This document shows positions 24,441 to 32,832 of a stretch of DNA of 64,000 nt, piece by piece. The notes under the pieces are model-generated. The model made no database searches, was not told the DNA's origin, and saw only the letters and a program-made list of their open reading frames with translations. Each line of letters starts with the position of its first letter. Position 1 is the stretch's first letter. Origin of the DNA: Candidatus Corynebacterium avicola (GTDB lineage Bacteria > Actinomycetota > Actinomycetes > Mycobacteriales > Mycobacteriaceae); assembly GCA_019114135.1 (NCBI GenBank), contig DXGC01000086.1:1-64000 (forward strand), in the 5' to 3' direction. Both the position numbers and the translations under genes were made by a program.

Positions 24441-25351
24441 TGCTGACGGATCAGCGCGGCGACAGCCGGGGGATCCTCGATGTGGGGGAAGTGGCCGACG
24501 CCGTAGAGCAGCTCGGTACCGGAGCCGGCACCGCCGCGGGCGGCGGACCGTCGGGCGATCTTCGGCGTGTAGGCCGGGTCCATCGAACCATCGACGCACA
24601 GCGCCGGGGCATCGGTGCGCTTCGGGATGGTGCGGTTGAAGTCGCCACCCTCCGGGCGCAGCCGGCTGCGCAGCGTCCATCGACGGTACTCGCAGGAGAG
24701 GTGCGGGACCTTGTCGATCTGCATGCCCTCGCGGCGCAGTTCCTGGTGCTTCCGGCAGGTCTCGGTCTCCCGGAAGCCCGGGGCCACCTGGCGACGGAAG
24801 GAGTCGGCCACCGCGGCCGAACCATTCTTGCGCAGGGCACGTTCCGGAAGGCGGGGCAGCTGTGCGAAGAGGGAGTTGCGGATGCGCGGCCACTGCGACA
24901 CCGGGTTGGTGAGGATGTTGCGGGCCAGTGCCAGGGGATGTGCCGACGCCAGGGTGATGATCCCGGAGACCCGCTGGGGCTCGTGGGCGGCCATGGTCCA
25001 GGCCACCAGCCCACCTTCACCGTGTCCGACGACCAGGGCGTCGGTGTGCCCGAGGGCGCGGATGGTGCCGCACATGTCGGACGCGGCGGTGGTCAGGTCG
25101 TAGCCACGGGGCGTCTTGTCGGAGCGTCCGTAACCACGGAGGTCCACGGCGGCGAGGCGGACGGGGGAGCCGGCGTCGGCGCTGTCGCCGTCGCGGAACT
25201 CGGCCATCAGCTCGTCCCAGTCGAAGTGCCCGCCGGCGAAACCGTGGATCAGCAGGACCAGGGGTGCGTCAGACGGTCCCTGGACCTGTACATGCAGACG
25301 AATGCCCCGGGTGTGCACATACCTGTGCTCCGGGGCTGTCGGGGAGGTCAC
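24431..25351 (-). CDS. Alpha/beta hydrolase, EphE-like, nucleophile not evident
   Basis: 306 aa, in the position of Rv3670 (ephE). Alpha/beta hydrolase features: oxyanion region LLIHGFAGGHFDWDE, DLRGYGRSDKTPRGYDL, nucleophile elbow VVGHGEGGLVAW, C-terminal acid VDGSMDPAYTP and His in GVGHFPHIEDP. The elbow pattern Sm-x-Nu-x-Sm puts Gly at the nucleophile position (GHGEG) instead of Asp (epoxide hydrolase) or Ser (esterase), so classical catalysis is doubtful. The GTG start has TACTCA 6 nt upstream. It is convergent with marP. An epoxide hydrolase annotation should not be copied without a test. Confidence 0.82.
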   Translation of the reverse strand: MTSPTAPEHRYVHTRGIRLHVQVQGPSDAPLVLLIHGFAGGHFDWDELMAEFRDGDSADAGSPVRLAAVDLRGYGRSDKTPRGYDLTTAASDMCGTIRALGHTDALVVGHGEGGLVAWTMAAHEPQRVSGIITLASAHPLALARNILTNPVSQWPRIRNSLFAQLPRLPERALRKNGSAAVADSFRRQVAPGFRETETCRKHQELRREGMQIDKVPHLSCEYRRWTLRSRLRPEGGDFNRTIPKRTDAPALCVDGSMDPAYTPKIARRSAARGGAGSGTELLYGVGHFPHIEDPPAVAALIRQQVN

Positions 25352-25377
25352 GTGAGTTGAGTACCCAGGTTCAGGAC

Positions 25378-25884
25378 CTAGGTGTACATCCCGTTGTCGT
25401 CCTCTTCAGCCTGCTTCTTGCCCGGGACAACGGACTTCAGCTGGCCGACGGAGTCGATCGTCGCCTGTGGTTTCTCCACGCCCTTGATGAACTTCACGCC
25501 GACAAGGGCCAGGATGGCCACGACGACGACCATGATCAGGAAGACGACGAGGAAGGCGACCCAGCGCGGCATCCAGTTGTCGAGGAGCTCAGCGAGGAAG
25601 AAGAAGAAGAAAAAGGAGCTGTAGGCCAGCACGACAGCAGCGGCGCCGAACAGGCCGACGGCCAGTCCGCCCTTCTTCGCGGACGAGGAGATCTCGGTCT
25701 TGGCCAGCTCCACCTCGGAGCGGACCAGGGTGGAGATCTGGGTGCTGGCGTCCTTCACCAGGTCGCCGATGCTGCCGCCGCGACCAGCCGCCTGGGCATC
25801 AACGTCCGACAGCGGGATCGAATTGACCTGCGGACTGAAGCTGTCCTTGTCGGTGAACATCCCGTTGGTGTCCTTGTCGCTCAC
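25378..25884 (-). CDS. Phage-holin-superfamily membrane protein (Rv3669-like)
   Basis: 168 aa from GTG 25884, which has an AGGAGAG ribosome site 6 nt upstream; the ORF-track start at 25962 is too early. The amphipathic segment GSIGDLVKDASTQISTLVRSEVELAKTEI is typical of the holin superfamily III/DUF1469 proteins. Two long hydrophobic segments follow, the first with a run of six Phe (SSFFFFFFLAEL), the second WVAFLVVFLIMVVVVAILALV. The function is unknown; the family is common next to alpha/beta hydrolases and serB-like genes in actinobacteria. Confidence 0.82.
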   Translation of the reverse strand: MSDKDTNGMFTDKDSFSPQVNSIPLSDVDAQAAGRGGSIGDLVKDASTQISTLVRSEVELAKTEISSSAKKGGLAVGLFGAAAVVLAYSSFFFFFFLAELLDNWMPRWVAFLVVFLIMVVVVAILALVGVKFIKGVEKPQATIDSVGQLKSVVPGKKQAEEDDNGMYT

Positions 25885-25973
25885 TACGCACTCTCCTGGT
25901 GAATGGTCATTCGGGGGTAAATCGTGGTTGTCTCCAGGCCATTGTGCCAGAGGTGTCCCCACATGGTGGGACT

Positions 25974-26825
25974 TTACCCGTCTTCACGTCCCTTGAGCCA
26001 CACGAGCAGTCCCGCGGCGAGTGTACCGACGAGGGCCGCGGTGCCTGCCCCGCGGGCGATGGCACCGGTGTGTTCGGGCAGGTTGAACAGTGGTTCGGTG
26101 CGTCCGAACTTCACGATCGGCCAGCTCTGGGCGGTTGCCTCACGGCGCAGTGCGCGGTCTGGATTCACCGCGGTGGGGTGTCCCACCGTGGTGAGCAGCG
26201 GCAGGTCGGTGGCGGAATCGGTGTAGGCGAAACTGGCGGAGAGGTCGTAGCCCTCCATGTCCGCGAGCCGCTGCAGTCCCTCGACTTTGGCGGGGCCCTT
26301 GCAGAAGAAGGGGACCTCGCCGTTGAAGTAGCCCTCGTCGTCGACGTCGAGTTCGGTGGCGATGAGGTGGTCGGCGCCGAGCTCGTCGGCGATGGGTTGG
26401 ACGAGGACCCGGGCGGAGGCGGTGATGATGGCGACCCGGTGGCCGGCCGCACGGTGGCGGTCGATGAGGTCGCGTGCCTCGGCGTAGATGAACGGGACGA
26501 TGACCTCGTGCAGGGCCTCATGGGCGACGGCGGCGAGGTCCGCCTCCTTGCGTCCCTTCACCATGCCGACCAGGGTGTCCCTGGTCGCGTTGAGGGACTG
26601 TTCGTCGTGGCCGCTGATCATGTAGTTGCCCAGCATGATGAGCATCCGCAGCATCTCACTGGTGGTGATCAGGCCGCGTTCGGCCAGGGGCTTGCGGTAG
26701 GCCATCGATGCGGACGTGTCGATGATCGTCTTGTCGAGGTCGAAGACGGCCAGGACGCACGACGGATCGACGCCGGGCTCGGTGATGATCTCGAGCGCGG
26801 GGATGTCTTCGCCGGTGTCGGTCAC
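25974..26825 (-). CDS. HAD-IB phosphatase, SerB-like (Rv3661 homolog)
   Basis: 283 aa. HAD motifs: I, VFDLDKTIIDTSA (nucleophile Asp and acid/base Asp); II, IITASARVLV; III, KGPAKVEGLQ; IV, YTDSATDLPLL. The helical cap lies between I and II. A C-terminal hydrophobic segment (GTAALVGTLAAGLLVW) suggests membrane attachment. This branch (HAD-SF-IB, SerB2-like) is distinct from biosynthetic phosphoserine phosphatase, so the substrate is uncertain. GTG 26825 has TATGGT 6 nt upstream, implying a leaderless mRNA. It is divergent from the ssd/tad operon. Confidence 0.87.
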   Translation of the reverse strand: MTDTGEDIPALEIITEPGVDPSCVLAVFDLDKTIIDTSASMAYRKPLAERGLITTSEMLRMLIMLGNYMISGHDEQSLNATRDTLVGMVKGRKEADLAAVAHEALHEVIVPFIYAEARDLIDRHRAAGHRVAIITASARVLVQPIADELGADHLIATELDVDDEGYFNGEVPFFCKGPAKVEGLQRLADMEGYDLSASFAYTDSATDLPLLTTVGHPTAVNPDRALRREATAQSWPIVKFGRTEPLFNLPEHTGAIARGAGTAALVGTLAAGLLVWLKGREDG

Positions 26826-26831
26826 AACTTC

Positions 26832-26837
26832 ACCATA
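26832..26837 (-). promoter_or_regulatory. -10 box of SerB-like gene (leaderless)
   Basis: TATGGT on the minus strand, 6 nt before GTG 26825. Confidence 0.45.
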
Positions 26838-26896
26838 CGTTCCAGTGGCCCCATGTGTTACAGAAACTGGTGACGGTTCAGGGTTGTGTCACCACG

Positions 26897-26938
26897 TTGT
26901 CCACAGTAGTCCCGAAACTCCACCGGAAGTTCTCCACA
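26897..26938 (+). promoter_or_regulatory. Two DnaA-box-like nonamers upstream of ssd
   Basis: TTGTCCACA (26897-26905) equals the actinobacterial DnaA-box consensus, and TTCTCCACA (26930-26938) differs by one base; same orientation, 33 bp apart. They lie about 65-105 bp before the chosen ssd start. Regulatory meaning is inferred. Confidence 0.4.
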
Positions 26939-27001
26939 CGAAATCACTGCTCCGTTGCGGCTTCTTTCCTACTGCTCCGCGCTGCTGCGATGCTGTGCGC
27001 C

Positions 27002-28081
27002 ATGAGGGGACTGAACAGACTTCCACGACTGCACCGGCCGGCACGGACCCGGGGAGCGGGGCACCACGCACCCACTCCTCGTCCGGTGGATTTGGTCATC
27101 GAGGACCCTGGCGTGGCGGACGAGGTCGGCCTCGCTGTGGCGGTCACCGGACGACGGTTGCTGGTCGCCGACTCCCCGGTGGGGGACGGGGCCGCGGAGG
27201 ACGGCCGGGCGTCGGCGCGGATCGTGGTGACCGACGGCGACGGCGGAGGTACCGGCGACGCTGGCAGCTCCGCAGACGGGGTGCACATCATCCGGGTGTC
27301 TGCCCATCATCGTGAAAACGCCCTGCAGATCCCGGAGCAGTCTGCGGACCTGGCGGCGCTGATCGGCTGTGCGGATCCCGTCGACATCTCGGTGTACGGC
27401 ATTGTCGGCGGTGCCGGGGCCAGTGTGTTCGCAGCAGCTCTCGCCGGAGCCGTCGCAGAGATGACCGACGGCGAGGCGGTGCTGGCCGACGCCGACGACC
27501 GGGCCTGGAAGGGTCACCACCGGCTGCTGCTCGGGATGGAGGGACAGTCACCCGGCAGGTCCGGCAGCGGGAGCGGGGACGATTCAGCGCAGAACTGGCG
27601 GGCTGCCCAGATGTGGGCCGGTGACGTGGCGGTGGTGGACGCGCCCACCGAGGAAGAGGGCACCGTCGACTGTCCCTTGCGTGAGGGTGCGGTGGGGGAG
27701 CTCGGCCTGTCGATCATCCGCGACCACGGCAGGGCGCCAGCCGCGCGACGTTCCGGGCCTTCGCACGACCCGGTGATGTGGAGTGGTCGTTACCGCCGCC
27801 ACCGCGTGATCGTCGTGCCGCAGACGGTGCCGGGAGTCCTGGCGGCGCGCCGGTCGTGCGGTGCCGACCCGGAGACCTGGGTGGTGCTGCGTGAACTGCC
27901 ACGCTCCGGGCTGACCTGGAACCAGACGTTGAGCCTGCTGGGGCGGGAACCCGACGTCACCTGGGAGGATGACCCTTTCCTCTCCGTCGACATCGACCGT
28001 GGTGACTTCCGGACCACCGGTCAGGCGGCCGGGACGGCGGGAAAGGCGGCCCGGGAACTGTGGGAGGCGATGGTTCGGTGA
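27002..28081 (+). CDS. ssd: CpaE/Ssd-like septum-site determining protein
   Basis: About 359 aa from ATG 27002; a GTG at 27086 (VDLVIEDPGVADEV) is also possible, while the ORF-track start at 26855 lacks support. It occupies the position of Rv3660c (Ssd) before the tad genes. The middle part (VSVYGIVGGAGASVFAAALAGAVAEM then AVLADADD) aligns with the P-loop region of MinD/CpaE ATPases, but the usual GGxGKT/S lysine is missing (GGAGAS). Loss of ATPase motifs is common in the Ssd branch. Its likely role is placing the Tad apparatus or modulating septation. Stop overlaps the tadA GTG. Confidence 0.78.
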   Translation: MRGLNRLPRLHRPARTRGAGHHAPTPRPVDLVIEDPGVADEVGLAVAVTGRRLLVADSPVGDGAAEDGRASARIVVTDGDGGGTGDAGSSADGVHIIRVSAHHRENALQIPEQSADLAALIGCADPVDISVYGIVGGAGASVFAAALAGAVAEMTDGEAVLADADDRAWKGHHRLLLGMEGQSPGRSGSGSGDDSAQNWRAAQMWAGDVAVVDAPTEEEGTVDCPLREGAVGELGLSIIRDHGRAPAARRSGPSHDPVMWSGRYRRHRVIVVPQTVPGVLAARRSCGADPETWVVLRELPRSGLTWNQTLSLLGREPDVTWEDDPFLSVDIDRGDFRTTGQAAGTAGKAARELWEAMVR

Positions 28082-29229
28082 GCAGCTGGTGGCGTACGAA
28101 GACGGGGCAGGGCACAACGACGGTGGGAGCGGTGGCCGACGGCGATGCGCCGCTGATTGACCGGGTCCGCGATGAACTGGTCGACCGGGCGGTGGCACAC
28201 CCGACCGACGAGGACATCACCTCGGTGATCGAGCATCTCGACCTCGGCGGGGTGGAGGACGTCCGGGCCCTGAACCGTGAGTTCTCCGGACTCGGCGAAC
28301 TCGCCGTGCCACTGTGCGATCCGGAGGTCACCGACGTGATGCTCAACGGGCCCGGCGCGGTGTGGGTAGACCGTGGCCGGGGAGTGGAGCCGACGGATCT
28401 GCGGATCGGGGACGCCGAGGCGTGCCGGGAGATCGCCGTGCGGTTGGCGGCGTCCTGCGGGGTGCGTCTCGACGACGCCCACCCCTTCGCCGACGGCATC
28501 ATCACCGACCTGCCGACCGGGGTGGCGGCGGTGGGTGTGAGGGTGCATGCGGTACTGGACCCGCCGTCTGGTCGGGGGCCGTGCATCAGTCTGCGGGCGT
28601 TGTCTCCGGCACATCGTGACCTGCAGGTCCTGCAGGACGCCGGGATGTTCCCCGAGGAGGTCGCGCACCAGTTGCGTGACCTGGTCGCCGAGAATCGTTC
28701 CTTCCTCGTCAGTGGTGGCACCGGTACCGGCAAGACCACCCTGCTCTCGGCGTTGCTCGCCGAGGTCCCGCACGACCAACGGATCCTGCAGGTCGAGGAC
28801 ACCCCGGAGTTGTTCCCGGGGCATCCCCACGCGGTCAGCCTCCGGACCAGGGAGCCAGGCCCGGACGGCACCGGAGGAATCGACATGCGTGTGCTGGTCC
28901 GTCAGAGTCTGCGAATGCGACCGGACCGGATCATCGTCGGGGAGATCCGGGGTGCGGAGATCGCCGAGCTGCTGCTGGCGTTCAACACCGGACACGGCGG
29001 AAGTGCCGGGACCGTGCACGCCAACAGCCTCGCCGCCGTCCCCGGCCGGCTGGAGGCTCTCGGGGCACTGGCCGGGATGCCCGCGGAGACGGTCGCCCGT
29101 CAGGTCGGGGACGGAGTCGATGCCGTCGTCCACCTGGGCCGGGTCGGTGGGCGACGGTTCGTCCGGGAGGTCGGACGCCTGCTGTGCTCCGACGGCGCCA
29201 TGCGGATCGAACGGCAGTGGTCATGCTGA
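28078..29229 (+). CDS. tadA: TadA/CpaF-family secretion ATPase
   Basis: 383 aa, the hexameric motor for Flp pilus assembly. Seen: N-terminal domain with LCDPEVTDVMLNGPGAVWVDRG, Walker A GGTGTGKTTLLSALL, the Asp box LQVEDTPEL, Walker B/His region LRMRPDRIIVGEIRG and TGHGGSAGTVHANS. The start is GTG 28078, overlapping the ssd stop (GTGA); the ORF-track start at 28060 lies inside ssd. It corresponds to Rv3659c and probably powers export of the DUF4244 and TadE-like pseudopilins encoded downstream. Confidence 0.93.
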   Translation: MSSWWRTKTGQGTTTVGAVADGDAPLIDRVRDELVDRAVAHPTDEDITSVIEHLDLGGVEDVRALNREFSGLGELAVPLCDPEVTDVMLNGPGAVWVDRGRGVEPTDLRIGDAEACREIAVRLAASCGVRLDDAHPFADGIITDLPTGVAAVGVRVHAVLDPPSGRGPCISLRALSPAHRDLQVLQDAGMFPEEVAHQLRDLVAENRSFLVSGGTGTGKTTLLSALLAEVPHDQRILQVEDTPELFPGHPHAVSLRTREPGPDGTGGIDMRVLVRQSLRMRPDRIIVGEIRGAEIAELLLAFNTGHGGSAGTVHANSLAAVPGRLEALGALAGMPAETVARQVGDGVDAVVHLGRVGGRRFVREVGRLLCSDGAMRIERQWSC

Positions 29230-30335
29230 CGCCGGTGGCACTGACCGGGGCCGCGGCGATGATCACGGTCACCAGCCGGCGGGTGATCATCGCGGCAGTG
29301 GATCTGTCGAACCGGGCTGTGCGGACACGGACGTTGCGGGAATTCACCGACGCCCTGTCGGTGGAGCTGGCGGTGGGTGCTCGCCCGGTGCGGGCCGCCG
29401 AGCATGCGTTGGAGGCACTCGCCGCGACGCCTGAAGCTCGGCGCCGCGCCGGGGCTGAACTGGTTGATTCGTTGAGCCGGGAGATCGGCCGGGCCCGGCT
29501 CGGAGGGGAGGTCGGCACCGGTGTAGAGAATCAGGCCGAGGTCGCTGAGGCGGCTGAGGTCGCTGAGGTCATGCGGTTGTGGTCGGTGGCGCAACGCCAT
29601 GGCCTGGCCCTGGGGCAGGTGATGCGTCGGCGGGTCGACGGTATCGAGGCCCAGCTGACCCACCTGGGACACACCTCCAGCGCGCTGGCCGGGGCCCGGC
29701 TCACCGAGATCATCCTGCTCCTGCTGCCGGTGGGGGCGTTGGGGATCGGCCAGTCGATGGGGCTGACCCCGGTCGGTTTCCTGGTGGGCAACGTGCTGGG
29801 GGTACTGGTCCTGCTCGCCGGGATCCTGCTGGCCTGCGCCGGGGTGCTGTGGGTGGAGTCCTTGACCGTGACGGTGCTGGGTGGGGTCGGCGGTCGCGCC
29901 GGACCACCGGAGTTGGCCGCCGCCGGTGTCCTCGACGTCTTCGCCGCAGCCCTCACCTCCGGAATGCCGGTGGTCGGGGCATGGCGGGTCGCCGTGGACG
30001 CCACGGCAGCGGGGGACGGGGGAGACAGCCCACTGGAGCGGGTCGCCGCGCTACTGGAGCTGGGCTCGGGGGCCCATGCATGGCGGCCCCTACTCGACGA
30101 CGGGTGCTTCGGCCCCGTCGCCCGCCGCGCCGCCGTCCAGGCCCGGAACGGTGCCCGGATGTCCGAGGAGATCCTCGGGATCGCCGACCGGTTGCGTCGT
30201 AGCGCCGGTGACCGCTCCAGGGCAGGTGCCGAGAGGGTTCTCGTCGCCGTCGCGGCCCCACTGACACTGTGCTTCCTTCCGGCGTTCGTGCTGGTGGGGC
30301 TGGTGCCGTTGGTGGTGGGGTTCGCCGGGGTGTGA
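29223..30335 (+). CDS. Tad membrane protein, TadB- and TadC-like halves fused
   Basis: 370 aa. The N-terminal half has a short membrane segment, a type II secretion F-like domain (REFTDALSVELAVGARPVRAAEHAL ... VMRLWSVAQRHGLALGQVM) and two membrane helices (TEIILLLLPVGALGIGQSM; FLVGNVLGVLVLLAGILLACAGV). The C-terminal half repeats the pattern (VLDVFAAALTSGMPVVGAWRVA ... RRAAVQARNGARMSEEI, then a hydrophobic pair). M. tuberculosis encodes these as Rv3658c and Rv3657c, so this looks like a fusion. ATG 29223 overlaps the tadA stop; GTG 29217 is an alternative. An internal EVAEAAEVAEV segment is coded by short direct repeats. Confidence 0.85.
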   Translation: MLTPVALTGAAAMITVTSRRVIIAAVDLSNRAVRTRTLREFTDALSVELAVGARPVRAAEHALEALAATPEARRRAGAELVDSLSREIGRARLGGEVGTGVENQAEVAEAAEVAEVMRLWSVAQRHGLALGQVMRRRVDGIEAQLTHLGHTSSALAGARLTEIILLLLPVGALGIGQSMGLTPVGFLVGNVLGVLVLLAGILLACAGVLWVESLTVTVLGGVGGRAGPPELAAAGVLDVFAAALTSGMPVVGAWRVAVDATAAGDGGDSPLERVAALLELGSGAHAWRPLLDDGCFGPVARRAAVQARNGARMSEEILGIADRLRRSAGDRSRAGAERVLVAVAAPLTLCFLPAFVLVGLVPLVVGFAGV

Positions 30336-30388
30336 GTGTTGCACCACCACAGAGAAACAGAGAGACCTAGAGATCAGGAGAAAAGACC

Positions 30389-30658
30389 ATGAACGACACA
30401 ACAGTGAAAGACCCGACCACGCACGACGCGAATGTGGACGACGGAACCACGGAGGACGCCGCCGCGACCTCTGCTGCTCCGGCCACCGGGGTCGTCGACA
30501 CCGTCCTGCACGATGACCGGGGGATGTCGACCATCGAGTACGCCCTGGGATGTGTGGCAGCAGCCGCCCTCGGGGCGCTGCTCTACATGGTCGTCACCTC
30601 GGACGCGGTGGAGTCGGCGTTGACCTCCATCTTCCAGCGTGCCCTGGACACTGAGTAA
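30389..30658 (+). CDS. DUF4244 protein, Flp-pilin-like
   Basis: 89 aa, corresponding to Rv3656c. A polar N-terminal 45 residues precede DDRGMSTIEYALGCVAAAALGALLYMVV, a prepilin-like motif with Glu five residues into the hydrophobic helix, as in Flp pilins. Processing by a prepilin peptidase after DDRG is likely (inference). AGGAG lies 8 nt before the ATG. It is the best candidate for the major pilus subunit of this tad locus. Confidence 0.85.
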   Translation: MNDTTVKDPTTHDANVDDGTTEDAAATSAAPATGVVDTVLHDDRGMSTIEYALGCVAAAALGALLYMVVTSDAVESALTSIFQRALDTE

Positions 30659-30680
30659 CCCAGGTCGACGGGCAACAACC

Positions 30681-31049
30681 ATGCGGTCTCCGACGGTCGG
30701 CGACGACCGGGGATTCGTCACCGTGGAGGCTGCCCTGGTGTTCACCGCGATCACCGCGGTCGTCGGTGTGGTCATCACCGGGGTCATGACCCTGGCGACC
30801 TACCTGTCGGCCGTGGGGATGGCCCGCGACGCCGCCCGGGCAGCAGCCCTGGGCGACGGGGCGTCCGCCCAGACGGTCGTCGCTGCAGCCGACCCGGAGG
30901 CACAGGTCACCGTATCGGGGGCGGGGTCACGGCAAGGAACTTCAGGGCAGGACAATGACGCCACCGACCTGCTGACCGTCACCGTCGTCGTCCCCGGGCG
31001 ACTCTTCGACATCTCGGCCACGGCGGTGATCGTCAATGAACCCGACTGA
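30681..31049 (+). CDS. TadE-like minor pseudopilin
   Basis: 122 aa from ATG 30681; the ORF-track start at 30639 lies inside the preceding gene. DDRGFVTVEAALVFTAITAVVGVVI is the TadE prepilin motif with Glu in the hydrophobic helix. It corresponds to Rv3655c. The extracellular part is short, with a Gly/Gln/Asp-rich loop (SGAGSRQGTSGQDND). It overlaps the next gene by 14 bp. Confidence 0.83.
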   Translation: MRSPTVGDDRGFVTVEAALVFTAITAVVGVVITGVMTLATYLSAVGMARDAARAAALGDGASAQTVVAAADPEAQVTVSGAGSRQGTSGQDNDATDLLTVTVVVPGRLFDISATAVIVNEPD

Positions 31050-31434
31050 GACCGACACCGGGAAGCACTCGCGCCGGAGACTCGGCGACGACGGTTCGGT
31101 GACGGTCATCGGAGCCGCGGTGATCCTGGGGATCATCGCCTGCTGCCTGCTCATCGTGCAGGTGACGGTGGCAGTGGTCGCCCAGCACCGTGCTGTCGCC
31201 GCGGCCGACCTGGTCGCGGTGTCGGCGGCGACCGTCCTGCTCACCGCCGGCGAACAGCAGGCCTGCTCGGTTGCTGCACAGGTTGCCAGCGGCAACGGGT
31301 CCGAGCTGGTGTCCTGTGGCACCGTCGACGGGACAGCCACCAACCACGGCACCCCCGGAGTGACCGGCATGGCCGTGAAGGTCAGGGTGGGGACACGGGA
31401 AGCCAGGGCGGCCGCCGGGCCGGCGGAGCGGTAG
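31036..31434 (+). CDS. TadE/TadG-like secreted protein (Rv3654c-like)
   Basis: 132 aa, the family annotated elsewhere as helicase/secretion neighbourhood TadE-like protein. After a basic N-terminus it has DDGSVTVIGAAVILGIIACCLLIVQVTVAVV, a membrane segment preceded by a prepilin-like turn but without the Glu. Two cysteines (QQACSVAA, LVSCGTV) could form a disulfide outside the membrane. It is the last gene of the tad cluster. Confidence 0.8.
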   Translation: MNPTETDTGKHSRRRLGDDGSVTVIGAAVILGIIACCLLIVQVTVAVVAQHRAVAAADLVAVSAATVLLTAGEQQACSVAAQVASGNGSELVSCGTVDGTATNHGTPGVTGMAVKVRVGTREARAAAGPAER

Positions 31435-31442
31435 TGGTGTTG

Positions 31443-32756
31443 TCAGGCGAAGATGCGTCGCAGGAACGGCTCCGAGTCGGCCGTCGACGCCCACACCGTC
31501 CCGGAGTGGTCCTGTGGGTACCAGTGGACCTCCACCTGCTCATTGGAGCCGGCGAACTGGTTGATCCACACCTCCGAGTTCATCGTCAGGCCAATAGGGC
31601 TGGGAACGTCCAGGTCGGTGTAGCCGTGGCCGAGGAACACCGGGCGGTCGTAGCCGTCGGTCGGGGTGGCCATGTAGTCACGCAGAGCACGTTCCAGGCC
31701 CGGCACGCTCGCCAGCGGACGGTTGAAGGCGGTGGCGATGTTCGTCGAGTTCAGTGCCTGCCGCAGTTCACGCAGGCACGAAGTCTCCGCGGCATCGGCG
31801 ATGCGTCGACCCTCCTCCGTCAGTGCGGCGTCGACGTCGATCTCGGGGTGGGCCTCACGGAAGCCCGCGATGCTGTACGCCAGGTAGGCGTTGATGCTGC
31901 CACCCAGGGGCACCGGCGGGAAGTTCGGCCCGGAGACCAGAGCCAGTTCCTCGATGTAGGCCGGGGCGCCGGTGGCGACGGCCCCGCGGTAGTCCAGGCC
32001 CGCGTCGGTGCTGCGTCCAGCCGCATCGTGGGCGACATGCAGTGCCGCTCCACCGCCCTGGGACTGGCCCACCACGGCCCACTTCGTCGACAGCTGGTCA
32101 GAGGTGGACTGCAGGTCCCCGGCGGCGACGACGGCGTCCACCACGCTGGTGGCGGTGGCCTTCCCGTTGAAGTAGCTCATCAGTCCTGGCGTCCCCAGAC
32201 CGGTGTAGTCCGGGGCGACGACGCCGTAGCCCCGGGACAACCAGTGGTTGAGGTAGTCGGCGTCGTTACGGTGTCCGGCCGAGGGGGTGCAGTCGTCGCC
32301 GATGCCGACGGTGCCGTGGGCCCAGGCGATGACCGGCCACCCCTCAGCCGGGGCCTCGCCCTTGGGCAGGTACACCGCCGAGGTCGCCCCGGCGATGTTC
32401 CCGTGCTGGTCGACGGTGGAGTACAGGAACCGCTGGTTCAGCGAGGCGTCCGGCATGTGCATCGGGGCGTCCAGTGGCACCTCCGTCATCGCCTTGCCCG
32501 CAGAGTCCGGCAGTGCGAGGTCGCCGGTCAGTGCGGAGGCCTCCCGGACATCGAGACCCGACCAGTTCGGCTCGGTCATGTTCGCCACCGGCTCCTTCAT
32601 GGGCGAGCCGGGGACGAGCGGCTGCGACGGACCCAATTGCCCGAACTGGGCCGAGGCCGCGGGGGCAGCGGCGACTGCGGTGACAGCGACCAGTGCTGTG
32701 GCAACCACGGTGCGAACGGTGCGGGCAGGACGATACGGGGAGAGGAAGGTCGGCAC
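31443..32756 (-). CDS. Secreted lipase (LIP/secretory lipase family), copy 1
   Basis: 437 aa with a signal peptide (RTVRTVVATALVAVTAVAAAPAASA, cleavage likely before QFGQ). Alpha/beta hydrolase of the secretory lipase family (PF03583-type): WPVIAWAHGTVGIGDDCTPS with oxyanion region, DYTGLGTPG, nucleophile WAVVGQSQGGGAAL (Ser in GQSQG), and C-terminal His in PQDHSGTVW; the acid is probably in GYTDLDVP. A probable disulfide pairs C in DDCTP with C in ETSCLREL. It hydrolyses extracellular esters or lipids. Tandem paralog of the next gene. Confidence 0.9.
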   Translation of the reverse strand: MPTFLSPYRPARTVRTVVATALVAVTAVAAAPAASAQFGQLGPSQPLVPGSPMKEPVANMTEPNWSGLDVREASALTGDLALPDSAGKAMTEVPLDAPMHMPDASLNQRFLYSTVDQHGNIAGATSAVYLPKGEAPAEGWPVIAWAHGTVGIGDDCTPSAGHRNDADYLNHWLSRGYGVVAPDYTGLGTPGLMSYFNGKATATSVVDAVVAAGDLQSTSDQLSTKWAVVGQSQGGGAALHVAHDAAGRSTDAGLDYRGAVATGAPAYIEELALVSGPNFPPVPLGGSINAYLAYSIAGFREAHPEIDVDAALTEEGRRIADAAETSCLRELRQALNSTNIATAFNRPLASVPGLERALRDYMATPTDGYDRPVFLGHGYTDLDVPSPIGLTMNSEVWINQFAGSNEQVEVHWYPQDHSGTVWASTADSEPFLRRIFA

Positions 32757-32832
32757 GGCAACTCCGGGAAACGTCGGTCGGATCCAGCGAAGATCCGGGA
32801 AAAGGTGACGCTAACTTTAGCTGCTGGCCGGG

